This document shows, one piece after another, positions 41,431 to 51,586 of a DNA stretch of 64,000 nucleotides. The stretch lies in contig JAESUZ010002555.1 in NCBI GenBank assembly GCA_017311185.1, positions 248,001 through 312,000 of the forward strand. The letters are read 5' to 3'. The number at the start of each line of letters is the position of its first letter. The stretch's first letter is position 1. The position numbers and the translations under genes are program-made. The notes beneath the pieces are model-generated. The model was given only the letters and a program-made list of their open reading frames with translations. It had not been told where the DNA came from and made no database searches. This stretch comes from Proteles cristata cristata (taxonomy: Eukaryota > Chordata > Mammalia > Carnivora > Hyaenidae).

Positions 41431-42102
41431 TTTTTTTTTTTTCTTTTTAAATATTTATTTTATTTTATTTTATTATTTTTTTTTCAAATAGTTTATTGTC
41501 AAATTAGTGTCCACATAACAACCAGTGCTCATCCCCACAAGTGTCCTCCTCCATGCCCACCCCTCCTCCCCCCCACATCCACCAGTCCTCAGTTTTTGTC
41601 AGCATTCAAGAGTCTCTCATGGTTTGCCTCTCCCCTTTCCCCCACCATTTCCGCCCTTCTTCTCCCCCTTGGTCCTCTGTTAAGTTCCTCCTAATCCTCC
41701 TGTACGTGCACACATATGATATTTGTCCTTCTCTGCCTGACTTATTTCGCTCAGCATAACACCCTCAAGGTCCATCCATGTTGCTACACATGGCCAGATT
41801 TCATTGTTTCTCATTGCCATGTAGTATTCCATGGTATAGATAAACCACATCTTCTTGATCCATTCATCTGTTGATGGACACTTAGGCTCTTTCCAGGTTT
41901 TAGCTATTGTGGAGAGTGCTGCTATGAACGTTGGGGTACATGTGCTCCTATGCCTCAGCATTTCTGTATCCCTTGGGTAAATTCCTAGCAGTGCTATTTC
42001 TGGGTCCTAGGGGAGTTCTAGTGTTAGTTTCCTGAGGAACCTCCACACTGTTTTCCAGAGGGGCTGTACCAGTTTACATTCCCACCAACAGTGTAGGAGG
42101 GA
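41431..42102 (-). mobile_element. Young L1 3' end, 5'-truncated, antisense
   Basis: Poly(T) with TTTATTTTATTTTATT, then CAAATAGTTTATTGTCAAATT, the 3' UTR, and the ORF2 C-terminal coding end (KEPKCPSTDEWIKKMWFIYT on the minus strand). TSD TTGCACCTTTACCTTCTTT, 19 bp and perfect, at 41412-41430 and 42103-42121. Highly similar to the L1 at 35846-36836 but shorter. Confidence 0.97.
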
Positions 42103-42144
42103 TTGCACCTTTACCTTCTTTACCTCTTCTTCTTCTTGTTGTAT

Positions 42145-42348
42145 TTTTTAAAAGTTTTTATTTTTATTTTGGGAGAGATATAGAGAGCAAGCAGGGGAAG
42201 GGCAGAGAGAGAGGGAGACAGAATACCGACCAGGCTCTGGGCTGGCAGTGCAGAGCCCAATGAGGGGCTCGAACTCAGAAACTGAGATCACCACCGGAGC
42301 CAAAATCAAGAGTCGGGCGCCCCCCTGACGGAGCCATCCAGGCACTCC
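42145..42348 (-). mobile_element. Can-SINE, short-bodied
   Basis: Antisense copy ending GAGCCATCCAGGCACTCC, with a substitution cluster in the head (GTCGGGCGCCCCCCTGACG). Confidence 0.85.
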
Positions 42349-42359
42349 TGCAACGTATT

Positions 42360-42845
42360 TGTAAAATGATAAAGCTTGTTTTACTTTTTTTAATGTTTCA
42401 CTATTTAATAGGTTTAAGAATTAAATATAAAAATTCACTGTTTAAAGAGCTGTTTACATAATTGCATGACAACTATTTAAATAATAAAGATATAAGACCA
42501 GAAGGAAACACACAGAATGTAAACCAGGCTGTCTTTGGGTGGTAAGAACTATGAATGATTTTTCTAACTTTTCCAGTCTTCTATATTGTCCAACTTTTTT
42601 TTTTTTTTTTTTTTTGAGAGACAGAGCATGAGTAGGGGAGGGGCAGAGAGAGAGGGAGACACAGTATCCAAAGCAGGCTCCAGGCTCTGAGCTGTCAGCA
42701 CAGAGTCTGACGTGGGGCTCAAATCCAGGAACTGTGAGATCATGACCTAAGCTGAAGTTGGATGCTTAACCGACTGAGCCACCCAGGTGCCCCATTGTCC
42801 AACTTTCCTATACTGAGCAAGTATTCATTTTATCATTCTTTTGCG
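42360..42845 (+). mobile_element. Old L1M 3' UTR split by a SINE
   Basis: AATGTAAACCAGGCTGTCTT, TGGGTGGTAAGAACTATGAA and TTCCAGTCTTCTATATTGTCC precede the SINE, and CTATACTGAGCAAGTATTCA follows it. All fit the L1M/HAL1 3' end. Confidence 0.65.
42598..42793 (-). mobile_element. Can-SINE, long type
   Basis: Antisense copy. TSD ATTGTCCAACTTT at 42585-42597 and 42794-42806, perfect. Confidence 0.95.
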
Positions 42846-43594
42846 ACCTTAAAAATGAAGGCTGAATGAACAGATAAATATATAAGTGAGTGTATGACTT
42901 TCCCAAGTCCTGCTCTGAGTCCACATTTGATCCCACACTCAGGACATTCTTGGCCATCTCACTGTCCCCCCTTGCTTCGCCATGCGGATCAGGTCCTACG
43001 TAGGACCCCGTCCACAGGATGTCCATGGTTCAATGCTCCACCCACAGTGCCCTCCCCAGATCTGGATGCCTGTGTGGCAGTGGGGGACCGGAGCAAGAAT
43101 CGCCAGCTCTGGTCAAGACAGACATGGCTCCTGCCACACCCTGGCCTGTGCCTCCCAATGCCCGCAACTCCACCAATTCGCCTCCAAAGGCCGCTCAGCT
43201 CTCCCAGAATCTTCCCCTCACCCCCGGCTTTCGTGACTCTCCCTTGCCTTGGAACACCCACAGCATAGAGAGTCTGGACTCCAAGACTGTATACTTGCAG
43301 AGTTCTGTTCTGTTTCCCCTCACTCGTTTGTTGGACCCACCTTCATTGAGAGAGTACCATATGCCATGATGGGCACTGCTGGGACACAAGAACTGGGGCC
43401 CAATGGCATTAGGCACAAAATGGTCATCCTTCATATGGGCTGAGTTAAAGAAGAGTGGAAGGCGACAAAGAAACAGAGCCTGTCCTCAAGCAGCTCACGG
43501 TCTAGAAAGGACAAGAAGCTGTGCCCACACTTGACATCGACTAGGACAAGCCACCCAGGGGGCAGGCTAGGTGGCGGGAGCAGCCAAGTGGATT
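42846..43594. other. Unique sequence, part possibly ancient repeat
   Basis: 42900-43280 is unique, with overlapping chance frames on both strands. 43340-43510 (GAGTACCATATGCCATGATG, CCTGTCCTCAAGCAGCTCAC, GGTCTAGAAAGGACAAGAAG) resembles a common old mammalian repeat not named here. No exon supported. Confidence 0.4.
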
Positions 43595-43610
43595 TAAAGT
43601 GAGCCTTGGG

Positions 43611-43699
43611 CACTTGTGGGGATGAGCACTGGGTGTTATATGGAAACCAACGTGACAATAAACTATTTGTAAAAAATATATAAATAAATAAATAAAAAA
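43611..43699 (+). mobile_element. Minimal young L1 3' end
   Basis: Only the last ~57 bases of L1 (CACTTGTGGGGATGAGCACT ... CAATAAACTATTTG) plus an A/T-rich tail. Perfect 16-bp TSD TAAAGTGAGCCTTGGG at 43595-43610 and 43700-43715. Confidence 0.97.
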
Positions 43700-43715
43700 T
43701 AAAGTGAGCCTTGGG

Positions 43716-43866
43716 GTACCTTGGTAGCTCAGTAGGTTACGATGTGTCTGACTCTTGATTTTGGCTCAAGTCATGATCTCACGGTTCATGAGTTTGAGCC
43801 CCATGTTGCACCATCAACGTGGAGCCTGCTTGAAATTCTCTCTCAAAATAAACTTTAAAAAAGAAA
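43716..43866 (+). mobile_element. Can-SINE, short-bodied, adjoining L1
   Basis: GTACCTTGGTAGCTCAGTAG head, GTTCATGAGTTTGAGCCCCA, CGTGGAGCCTGCTTGAAATT, tail AAATAAACTTT. A third copy of the target (AAAGTGAGCCTTG, 43868-43880) follows it. Confidence 0.9.
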
Positions 43867-43880
43867 GAAAGTGAGCCTTG

Positions 43881-44279
43881 AAGAATGGCCACGTCTGCAC
43901 GGACGGGGCGGACAGGAGGAAAACACGGGGTATTCCAGGAAGGGAGGAAGAGAGACTCTAAGATGGGTCAGGAGTGCTTACTGGCAGGAACTGGGTTGTA
44001 AAGGCTGATGGTGGGTCAAGGAACGAGAGAGGTGGGTTGTGCCCAGATGCCGGGAGAACCAGAGCATCATGCTAAGTTGGATCTGATTTCACGGGCCCTG
44101 GGAAGCCCCTGCTGGTCTTTGAGCAGCAGTGCTGTGGAAATGCACAGTGATCCAGGCGCACGCTCAGGAAGGTGTGGGGTGGGTGGGCAGCCACAGGGGT
44201 AGCGAAGAGACGTAGAGGGGACATCGCAAACCTTGCTCCTGTGTGCACGGCGCATCCTCGAAGGAAGAAACTCACTGGC
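43881..44279. other. Unique sequence
   Basis: No repeat or exon recognised. Confidence 0.4.
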
Positions 44280-44450
44280 ATGGAGTGCTGACCATGAGCA
44301 CATCATTACCCTACTGACTTCCATCCTTGAAACAGCCCTGGGAGCTGAGCTCACGTGATCCCACAAGTCAACTTGTCCGTGGTCACCTTGCTAATAGCCA
44401 GTCCAAGTGATTCAAATGCACAGGCCAAAGCACCCGCTCTCCACCTCACT
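44280..44450 (-). mobile_element. MIR-like SINE
   Basis: CATCCTTGAAACAGCCCTGG, AACTTGTCCGTGGTCACCTT, GCTAATAGCCAGTCCAAGTG and ATTCAAATGCACAGGCC resemble MIR on the minus strand. Confidence 0.6.
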
Positions 44451-45169
44451 TCCTCTTAAAGGAATCTGTTACATTCACCAGCATCTAGCCCTGTGTTGGC
44501 CCAGTACACGCTAGAACGAGGGAACAAAGCAACAAATGAACAAATGATCGGATCCCAGGGCAGTAAAGAGGGCCTTTTGGTACATATACAAAGGGTGGAG
44601 GTGGGGAAGAGATCTCAGGGTAAATGGAAAATAAAACAAACAATCGTTTTGTTACCACTTCCTCTGGGGCCGGGTCTCGGGTTTTCACAGCATGCAGCAA
44701 GGCACATACAGTCTGGCACACGCGCGCACACACAGATACATAACGAGCTATTTATTTACTTCCTCTGTGAGGGGTAAATAAAGATTAGGTCAAAACAGGC
44801 TCCCCAACCCCCCAAACTGCCAGGGGGTCTTCCCCAGGTGTGGATGCAGCACTTGGTTGAGAAAAGTCACAGGTGGCTGCCTGCTCGTGTCACCCCACCT
44901 CCCTTTCTGCATGTGTGGGTCTCGTTCACCAGGGAGGCCTCACGTGCAGTGGGGAAGTGGGGAGGGGGGAGCTCAGGGCAAGGCAAGGCTTCCTCTCTCC
45001 TCCTCCCATACAGGCCTGGGCAGCAAAAGGCAACCACCCATCCTAACAAGTCACCGGCAATGACACTGGCCTAAGACCCAGCATGGGGTGCTGGAGGCCC
45101 CTGCTGGGCCAGGCAAGCCACCCTTAAGTGGGTGCTGCAGGGAGTTGCTGGGCAGTGGGTATATACCAA
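44451..45169. other. Unique sequence
   Basis: SINE-free. It includes a small CA/CG-alternating stretch near 44718-44732 (GCACACGCGCGCACACAC). No gene supported. Confidence 0.45.
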
Positions 45170-45685
45170 TCCATGCAGAGGTATAGCCAGTCTTCCTTAT
45201 CCGTGGATTTGTCTTTGCAGATTTGCCTGCTCGCTATAACTTATTTGGCACTCCCAAATCAACACTCATGCTCTCCTCACAAGTCTTTTGTGGACACGCA
45301 CAGAGCCATGAAAAATTCGAGTCACCCAACGCCCAGGTTCTTAGTCAAGGTCACACAGGGCATGCTCTGCCTTCTTGTTTCAGCTCCCAGGCTTAAACAT
45401 GTATCCTTTTCCATCTATTTAGAGCCACCTTTCTGGCATTTTTTGTCTTTTTGTTGGTTTTGCTGTTTAAAATGCCTCTCAAGCGTAGGGTCGATGTCCC
45501 GTCTAGAAATCCTTAGCACAAGAAGGCCATGATACGTCTTACAGAGAAAACTCGTGTGTTGGATAAACTTTGTTCAAGCATGACCGATAGTGCCATCGGC
45601 CATGAGTTAATGTTGATGCATCAACAATATATTTTAAGTACAATGTCTTTAAATAGAAACACACATAAAACAAGGTATTTGATCA

Positions 45686-45835
45686 GGGTTGCCTGGGTGG
45701 CTCAGTCATTTGAGCATCCAACTCTCGATTTTGGTTCAGGTCATGATCCCAGCATTGTGGGATCTGCATGGAGCATAGAGCCTGCTTAAAATTCTCCCCC
45801 TCTGCCCCTCTCCCCTGCTCATGCTCTCTCTCTCT

Positions 45836-45838
<3 letters not shown>
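45686..45838 (+). mobile_element. Can-SINE, short-bodied
   Basis: GGTTGCCTGGGTGGCTCAGT head with box-B deletions, ending CTCTCTCTAAA and running into the CA repeat that grew in its tail. Confidence 0.88.

Positions 45839-45879
<41 letters not shown>
45839..45879. repeat. (AC)20 microsatellite
   Basis: Pure CA run of about 41 bases grown from a SINE tail. Likely polymorphic. Confidence 0.95.
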
Positions 45880-45881
<2 letters not shown>

Positions 45882-46215
45882 TATATCAGTTGGTTGATGA
45901 AAACATTGTGACCAGAGGCTCAAAGACACCCACGCCTGTATTCCCCTAGGAGCAATGGCTCACATTCACTGCATCAGTGTTTGCAGCAACTTTGAAGAAC
46001 TACCATGAATCATGAGAATCGATCGTACTTCAGGATTATAATTGGGCAGCCATATCTTTGGATGCCCATCAATGCCCGCTGACATCTTCTCCATCCACCA
46101 CCTGCTAAGTACAAAACCCTACACTAAAGCCAAAAATACAGAATGTGGACAGGACCCCTGCCCCTTCACTGACCACAGAGGTAGGGGCACGTGGCTCAAA
46201 AGGTTTTACTTATTT

Positions 46216-46421
46216 TTTTTAATGTTTTATTTATTTTGAGAGAGAGAGAGACGGAGTGAGCATGGGAGGGTCAGAGAGAGAGGGAGACACAGAATCTGAA
46301 GCAGGCTCCAGGCTCCGAGCTGTCAGCACAGTGCCCGATGCGGGGCTCGAACCCACAAACCGTGAGATCATGACCTGAGCCAAAGCTGGATGCTTAACCA
46401 ACTGAGCCACCCAGGCGCCCC
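46216..46421 (-). mobile_element. Can-SINE, long type
   Basis: Antisense copy. Perfect 15-bp TSD AGGTTTTACTTATTT at 46201-46215 and 46422-46436. Confidence 0.95.
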
Positions 46422-46487
46422 AGGTTTTACTTATTTAATTGGCTCAGACCCTGGGTTTAGTGTTGGGGCCTAAAACTTCTGTCTTTG

Positions 46488-46598
46488 GTGGGGCGCCGGG
46501 CTGCCTCGGTCAGTGGAGCATGTGACTCTTGATCTCAGGGCTGTGAGTTGAAGCCCCACATTGGGCATGGAGCCTACTTAAAATAAATATTAAAAAAA
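46488..46598 (+). mobile_element. Short Can-SINE, older type
   Basis: GGGGCGCCGGGCTGCCTCGG, GAGTTGAAGCCCCACATTGG, GCATGGAGCCTACTTAAAAT. AACTTCTGTC is duplicated on both sides. Confidence 0.9.
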
Positions 46599-46639
46599 CA
46601 ACAACCAACTTCTGTCAATGTTTTCCTCATAGTGGCAAA

Positions 46640-46840
46640 CACCTGCATCGTAATTAGAGCTGAACACTTGCTATGTGTCAGCGACTGTTTGAACACTATC
46701 TGTACACCAAGCCCCCTAAAGACCATGTGAGGTACTAGTGTCATCCTCATCTCACAGATAGGGACACTGAGGCATGGGGGGTGGGGGGAGAGAGTGGGAA
46801 ACTCACCCAGACCACACAGCCCCTAGGAGGTATATGCCAC
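46640..46840 (-). mobile_element. MIR SINE
   Basis: ACACTTGCTATGTGTCAGCG, CATGTGAGGTACTAGTGTCA, TCTCACAGATAGGGACACTG and CAGACCACACAGCCCCTAGG fit MIR on the minus strand. Confidence 0.8.
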
Positions 46841-46882
46841 TGCCAGTGACAAGAAAGCTAAGAAGACAGACTGCAGGGGGAA

Positions 46883-47065
46883 CTGGGGGCCTGAGTCAGT
46901 TAAGCATCTAACTCTTGATTTTGGCTCAGGTCATGACCTTGCGGCTCATGAGTTGAGCCTCACATTGGGCTCCACACTGACAGCATGGAGTCTGCTTGGA
47001 ATTATCTCTCCCTCTCTGTCCCCTTCTCCCTTTTCTTTCTCTCAAAATAAATAAATAAACTTTAA
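46883..47065 (+). mobile_element. Can-SINE, head partly lost
   Basis: GGGGGCCTGAGTCAGTTAAG: part of the usual GGTGGCTCAG head is deleted. The remainder runs to AAATAAATAAACTTTAA. Confidence 0.85.
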
Positions 47066-47068
47066 GGG

Positions 47069-47205
47069 GGAGGGCGCCCTGGTGGCTTAGCTGGTTAAGC
47101 ATCCGACTTCAGCTCGGATAGTGAGCGAGTGAGTGATCTCATGGGTTCGTGGGTTCGAGCCCCGCATTAGACTCTCCGCTGCCAGAGCAGAGCCCGCTTT
47201 GGATC

Positions 47206-47237
<32 letters not shown>

Positions 47238-47312
47238 GCTCCTGCCCTGCTTGCATTCTCTTTCCCTCTCTCTCTAAAACAAATGAGCATTAAAAAAGAA
47301 AAAGAAGAAGAT
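47069..47312 (+). mobile_element. Can-SINE with (TC)n body
   Basis: GGCGCCCTGGTGGCTTAGCT head with an extra (GAGT)n-like AGTGAGCGAGTGAGTGATC in the box region. The body holds a CT run at about 47211-47238. Confidence 0.88.
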
Positions 47313-48104
47313 GGGCTGCCTCTTGTGAGGACCACAGCCCACCCTCTGATGAAAAGGGGTCCCTCTACCCCGCTATGCCACTGGCATTGTCCAACAGCAA
47401 GACAGCAAAAAGTAACACCTGAGGCCAGGCCTCGGGGAAGAAACTGAGAGAGGCCAACCCACGAAGGCAGGCAAAGGGTCTGGGATAGGCCCTGAGAGGA
47501 AACAGGGAGCCAGGGCAGCACCAAGAGGAGGCAGGGGCATGGCGCCTCTCTTCCTGGACTAGTTGGGGGAACAGCAAGGCCAACCGAGGCCCAGAGAAGG
47601 ACCTGAGAGAGCACAGGCCCCACACAGGAAGTGTCCCCACACAGATCTCCACTTCTCATACTACCCCCTTTCCGGGAGCAAAGAGATGCCTTTGGTGAGC
47701 TGGGGTCCCAGGTCCCCAGCTGGGAGGAGTCCCACCCAAACTGGGGGGACGGCCAGGGTTGGAGGAGGGGGTGAGAGAAGACACCTCCCCTCAGCTCGGA
47801 TGAGGGGTCACACATGTCACCAACTGAGAAAACGCAGATTCCACACTGGTATGAGAGAGAGAAGTGAAACCCCAGCTCCAATGCTGCTCGCCCCCTGCCC
47901 GCCGGCACCCCTGCCCTCCGCCCCAGCTCGCGGCGTGCCCTGCTGCCCCTAACATGGCAGGGGTCCGGCTCCAAGATGAGGGCCAGCCACATGCCTCCAG
48001 GGGCTCCCATCGGGCCTTTTCAGCTCGGAGCCACAAAGCTGGCTCTCCTAGAGCTAGGAGCACCTCATCTGTCCTAGTGGGGAGAAGGGGAAACTGAGGG
48101 CTTT
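47313..48104. other. Unique GC-rich, SINE-free stretch
   Basis: Modest CpG content near 47880-47960 (CTCGGCGTGCC-like, GCCGGCACCCCTGCC). Long frames on both strands (47563-47952 plus, and the minus frame 47087-48010) overlap and share no protein family, which is what GC-rich non-coding DNA gives. Confidence 0.45.
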
Positions 48105-48210
48105 TACGCTCTATGAGGTAAGGAACTGTGTCTGCCTTGTTCTGCTCTCCTTTGCCCACGCGGAGCATGACGCCGGGCGCATCCATGGCAGGCACTCAAT
48201 AAACAGACCT
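48105..48210 (+). mobile_element. L2 3' end
   Basis: CTCTATGAGGTAAGGAACTG, TGTCTGCCTTGTTCTGCTCT, GCGCATCCATGGCAGGCACT and CAATAAACAGACC match the L2 terminus. Confidence 0.6.
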
Positions 48211-49147
48211 GGGCGGGTGGGTGGGTGCATGAGGGAGCACCGGATCCAGAGGCCTGCCTCCTGGCATCAGGGGCGGGGAGAGTCACATGATTTTTCACAA
48301 AGCTTGACCTCCTGCTAGAACTCTGCTCACTTTCTGTCCGTCTCTGAGCCGGAGACTGGCCTTGAGAGCTCTGGAACTCTCTCTCTCACTCTCTTGATGT
48401 CTCCATTTCCTGATGCTCCAGATAATGATTCCCTCACTGAAGTGTGAGGATAGGGCCCTTCTCTGCCCCTTCCTGGAACAGAAGGGCCCCCCGCAGGGGT
48501 GAATATGGTACTCTCTGATGTAAGCTCCTCTTACAGCGCTAATGGACGAGGACCCCATAAGGACCTCCAAGGGGCTACTGGGGAGGGCGAGGGAGAATCG
48601 AACCCTCTACCTTTGACCAGAGATGAGGCAGTCCGGGGGACAGTGCATGAGCCAAGGGGGTGCTAGCCTCTCTGCCTTACGCCTCACCCAGAGAGAAGTC
48701 CATCTGAAAACACTTCTCTTAGAGCTTCCCCATAGAAAGCCATCCCCATCATGTGACATCAGCCTTCTCGGGCCAGCCCTTCTCCATCCACTGACAAAGG
48801 CTGTTCACTGCCCAGCGCCCCACATCCAATCCCTGTACCTTTCGTACCAGAAGCCCTAGTACATAGGATTCCCAAACTCTCTTGCAGCTCAGCACGGCAG
48901 GGTGACCAACTCCTGGCCACAGGGATAGGTGGGTGATGTGTCAATTTTTCGGTTGTTTCCTGAAAAGGAAGGGCAGTGTTCCCTCCTTCCCTTTTCTCCC
49001 CACCGCCAAGGTCTTGGGCCCTGGACCCAGGAGATGAGGTGGTGCTCTGCCTTCAACATCCCAGAGTGTGGAAAAGCAACATCGTGGGAGGAACTTGGGT
49101 CTTTAACACTGTCGAGGAGTCAGATCACCCACCCAGACTTGTATGTG
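48211..49147. other. Unique sequence
   Basis: SINE-free, no exon recognised. It contains possible fragments of old repeats but nothing I can name. Confidence 0.4.
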
Positions 49148-49163
49148 AGAAATTTCCATTTTG

Positions 49164-49407
49164 GGGGCGCCTGGGTGGCTTAGTCAGTTAAGCGTCCAAC
49201 TTCGCTTAGGTCATGATCTCGCGGTTCGTGGGTTCGAACCCCGCATCGGGCTCTGTGCTGACTGCCAGCTCAGAGCCTGGAGCCTATTTCAGAGTCTGTC
49301 ACTCCCTCTCTCTCTGACCCTCCCCTGCTCATGCTGTCTCCCTCTCTCTCTCTCTCTCTCTCCTAGAAATAAATAAAACATTAAAAAAAAAGAATGTTTT
49401 AAAAAAA
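49164..49407 (+). mobile_element. Can-SINE, young subtype
   Basis: Young marks throughout (CTTAG, CTGCCAGCTC, CTAGAAATAAATAAAAC). Perfect 16-bp TSD AGAAATTTCCATTTTG at 49148-49163 and 49408-49423. It is alone in an otherwise SINE-poor block. Confidence 0.97.
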
Positions 49408-49423
49408 AGAAATTTCCATTTTG

Positions 49424-49864
49424 TCTGAACCCCTGATTTGGAGGGGGGTCTCTGTTACAGCAGTCTAACCGCCCCCCCCACCCCATGCCTATCCAAGTCC
49501 ATTCTCTGGTGCCAGGATGCCAATGGGGACAAGATGTATGAGGGGCCTTCTTACTCATGCACGTCCTCAGCCCCTCAGCTCCAATCACCTAACTCCACAA
49601 GGGCTGCTTTCCCAAGCGCCAGAGGGACCTTCCAGGTAGATAAGGCACCCCAGACCCCCACCCAATTAATGCCACATGGAAGCACTAGGCGAACATCTCC
49701 TTCCCTCAGAATACACAATGTTTTCTTCCCCCAAACTGACCATTCCTCAAGCTATTCATTGCCTTTGTGAGAACAGACTCTTCCAGGCTCCGAGAACCAC
49801 GGCACCTTGTCAGGCCAACCCTGTCCTGCGAGGAAGACGGCGAGGAGGAGCTGGAAACGCCTGG
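49424..49864. other. Unique sequence
   Basis: No repeat or exon recognised. Confidence 0.4.
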
Positions 49865-50065
49865 GCTTCAGATCTGGGCCCAAGTCTCCTCCTTCCTGCT
49901 TCTCAGCTGTGTAGCTTTGCACAATCTCTTAGCCTCTCTGGGCCTCAGTGGGATAACACGCAATGTTTACGGGCTTGTGGAGGGAATCCAAGGTCATACA
50001 CGTGTACAGTCCCTGGCGGCATGCCTGGCACATAGTAGGTGCTCTCTGAGCTGTGGCTGTTGTTA
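49865..50065 (+). mobile_element. MIR SINE
   Basis: CAGCTGTGTAGCTTTGCACA, CTCTTAGCCTCTCTGGGCCT, CAGTGGGATAACACGCAATG, CTGGCACATAGTAGGTGCTC. Confidence 0.85.
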
Positions 50066-50454
50066 TGGACGTAAGCGTGGGAATACCGAGGGCACAGGTG
50101 GAGCAGAGGCCTGACCCACCTCCCCGGTGCAGGGGGTGTCGGGAAAGGAATGGGCAGCATGGAAGGTGAGAGCAGGGCAGAGCGGGGAGAGGACAGAGGG
50201 CACAGCTGTGCTGTCTATCAGCTGTCTCCAGCTCACGGCGTCCCTGCGCCCCATCTCACCCGGCCCCACCCCAGCGCCTCTGCCTGGGCGGGCCACCCTC
50301 CCCACCGCTACCATTGTCGCCACACCGTCAGCTGCTGTTTCTTGCCTCATCTTCCTTCCTGCCCCTGATAGGGCAGAAAGGGGGACGGGAAGCAGCTGTT
50401 TTGCCCAGCAACCTCCTTACCCTATAGGCTGGGGCGGCCAGGGTGGTGGCAGAG
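50066..50454. other. Unique GC-rich sequence
   Basis: GC-rich, with overlapping chance frames on both strands. CACCCGGCCCCACCCCAGCG near 50260 may bind GC-box factors, but no exon is supported. Confidence 0.4.
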
Positions 50455-50670
50455 AGCCCGGGCGCTGCTGCCAGACAGGCAGGGGTTCTGTCCCCAGCTC
50501 TGGTCCTTAAGAGCTGGTGACCTCAGCAAGTTATGTGGCTTGTCTAATCCCTCAATTTCCTTGTCGGCACAATAGGGATAATCGGGCTGCTGAGAGGAAG
50601 GCATGAGACCACGCATGGGAGTGCCTGGCCAGGTGCCCCTCAGGCGGCAGGTGGCCGATATATGTTAGCA
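50455..50670 (+). mobile_element. MIR SINE
   Basis: GCAGGGGTTCTGTCCCCAGC, GACCTCAGCAAGTTATGTGG, CTCAATTTCCTTGTCGGCAC, AATAGGGATAATCGGGCTGC. Confidence 0.75.
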
Positions 50671-50782
50671 ATCCTCGGGCCTGTCTTCGTGCGCATGTGG
50701 CCTAGGCGGTCACACAGAGTCCATGCTCAGAAGGGCCCTCCCACTTGGTTTAATGCTCTACCGTCACCATCTTGAACGTCTT

Positions 50783-50871
50783 CATACTTAAAGTTCTACG
50801 CCCAACATGGGGCTCAAACTCACAAACCGAGGTTGAGTCGCATGCTCCGCCTACTGAGCCAATCAGGCACC
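50783..50871 (-). mobile_element. Short Can-SINE, older type
   Basis: AACATGGGGCTCAAACTCAC, GCATGCTCCGCCTACTGAGC, ending AATCAGGCACCCC. CGTCTTCA and AGTCTTCA flank it. Confidence 0.85.
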
Positions 50872-51527
50872 CCAAAAGTCTTCAGAATTTTCTAACAAGG
50901 GGCTCTGCTAGCTACGTAGTTGGCTATTACAGCATCTATTTACTGAGTCTGCTGGCTGGGGGGTGGGTGCGGAAGGGAGGAGAGACCCAGGAGTCTGCTG
51001 GAGATGTGGGGCACTGGAGGGCCCTGGGGACTCAGGGGAGATGTTTAAGTCCCTGCCACGTTACCAGCCCTTAGATGAAGACACCCCCCCCACACACACA
51101 TACCCTCCCTGGGCACTGGAGCAGAAGGAGTGCCCTCTCCCCAGACAGCCAGGCCAACGGGGCAGCCTCCGGAGCCCACCATTGCCCCCCTCTTCCAACC
51201 ATCCCCTGACCGAGGGCGAAGGCTTACCTCGGGGCACGCACACCCATGCCCCGGATTTGATACTCTGTACGCCCAGTCAGGGGCCATGTACGAGCTCAGG
51301 AGAATGGGAGTTCTGTCCTCAACCTGAACCTCTACATCTTTGGGCTGTTCAAGTACAACGCGATGGGAACGCGAGCTGCCCCGAAGCCCTGCAGTGCCTG
51401 AGTCCAGCTGAGTCCTGCTGTTCAGACTGGGACTAGCATGGGAGTGAGAGAGGAAGGTGTTAATCACTACTCTGGGTGGCCCAAGGGGGTTGGATGAGCC
51501 CCAAGAGATAGGAAATATCTGCTCCTT
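50872..51527. other. Unique sequence
   Basis: SINE-free. Overlapping frames on both strands without family resemblance. G-rich at 50958-50977. Confidence 0.4.
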
Positions 51528-51543
51528 CTATTGCCTTGATTTA

Positions 51544-51570
51544 TTTTTTTTTTTTTAATTTTTTTTTTTT
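51544..51570 (-). mobile_element. Poly(A)-only retroinsertion
   Basis: About 27 bases of T12-AA-T13 flanked by a perfect direct repeat CTATTGCCTTGATTTA (51528-51543 and 51571-51586; up to 18 bp if the adjoining TT is counted). This has the form of a retrotransposition event in which only the poly(A) tail was copied, on the minus strand. No SINE or L1 body is present. Confidence 0.8.
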
Positions 51571-51586
51571 CTATTGCCTTGATTTA

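Larger units (their letters stand above)
45170..46030 (+). mobile_element. Tigger/pogo-like DNA transposon fossil
   Basis: Left part AGTCTTCCTTATCCGTGGAT and right part CATGAATCATGAGAATCGAT look like worn element ends. Between them a broken frame near 45529-45690 resembles a pogo-type DNA-binding helix-turn-helix (LTEKTRVLDKL in frame), running to CACATAAAACAAGGT, and after the nested SINE continues as TTGATGAAAACATTGTGACC. Most of the transposase is absent. A SINE and CA repeat interrupt it. Confidence 0.6.

Noticed and set aside
47087..48010. 307-codon open frame on the minus strand
   Set aside because: It begins in unique GC-rich DNA and ends inside a Can-SINE with (TC)n. It has no protein-family resemblance and overlaps other long frames, so it is a chance frame.
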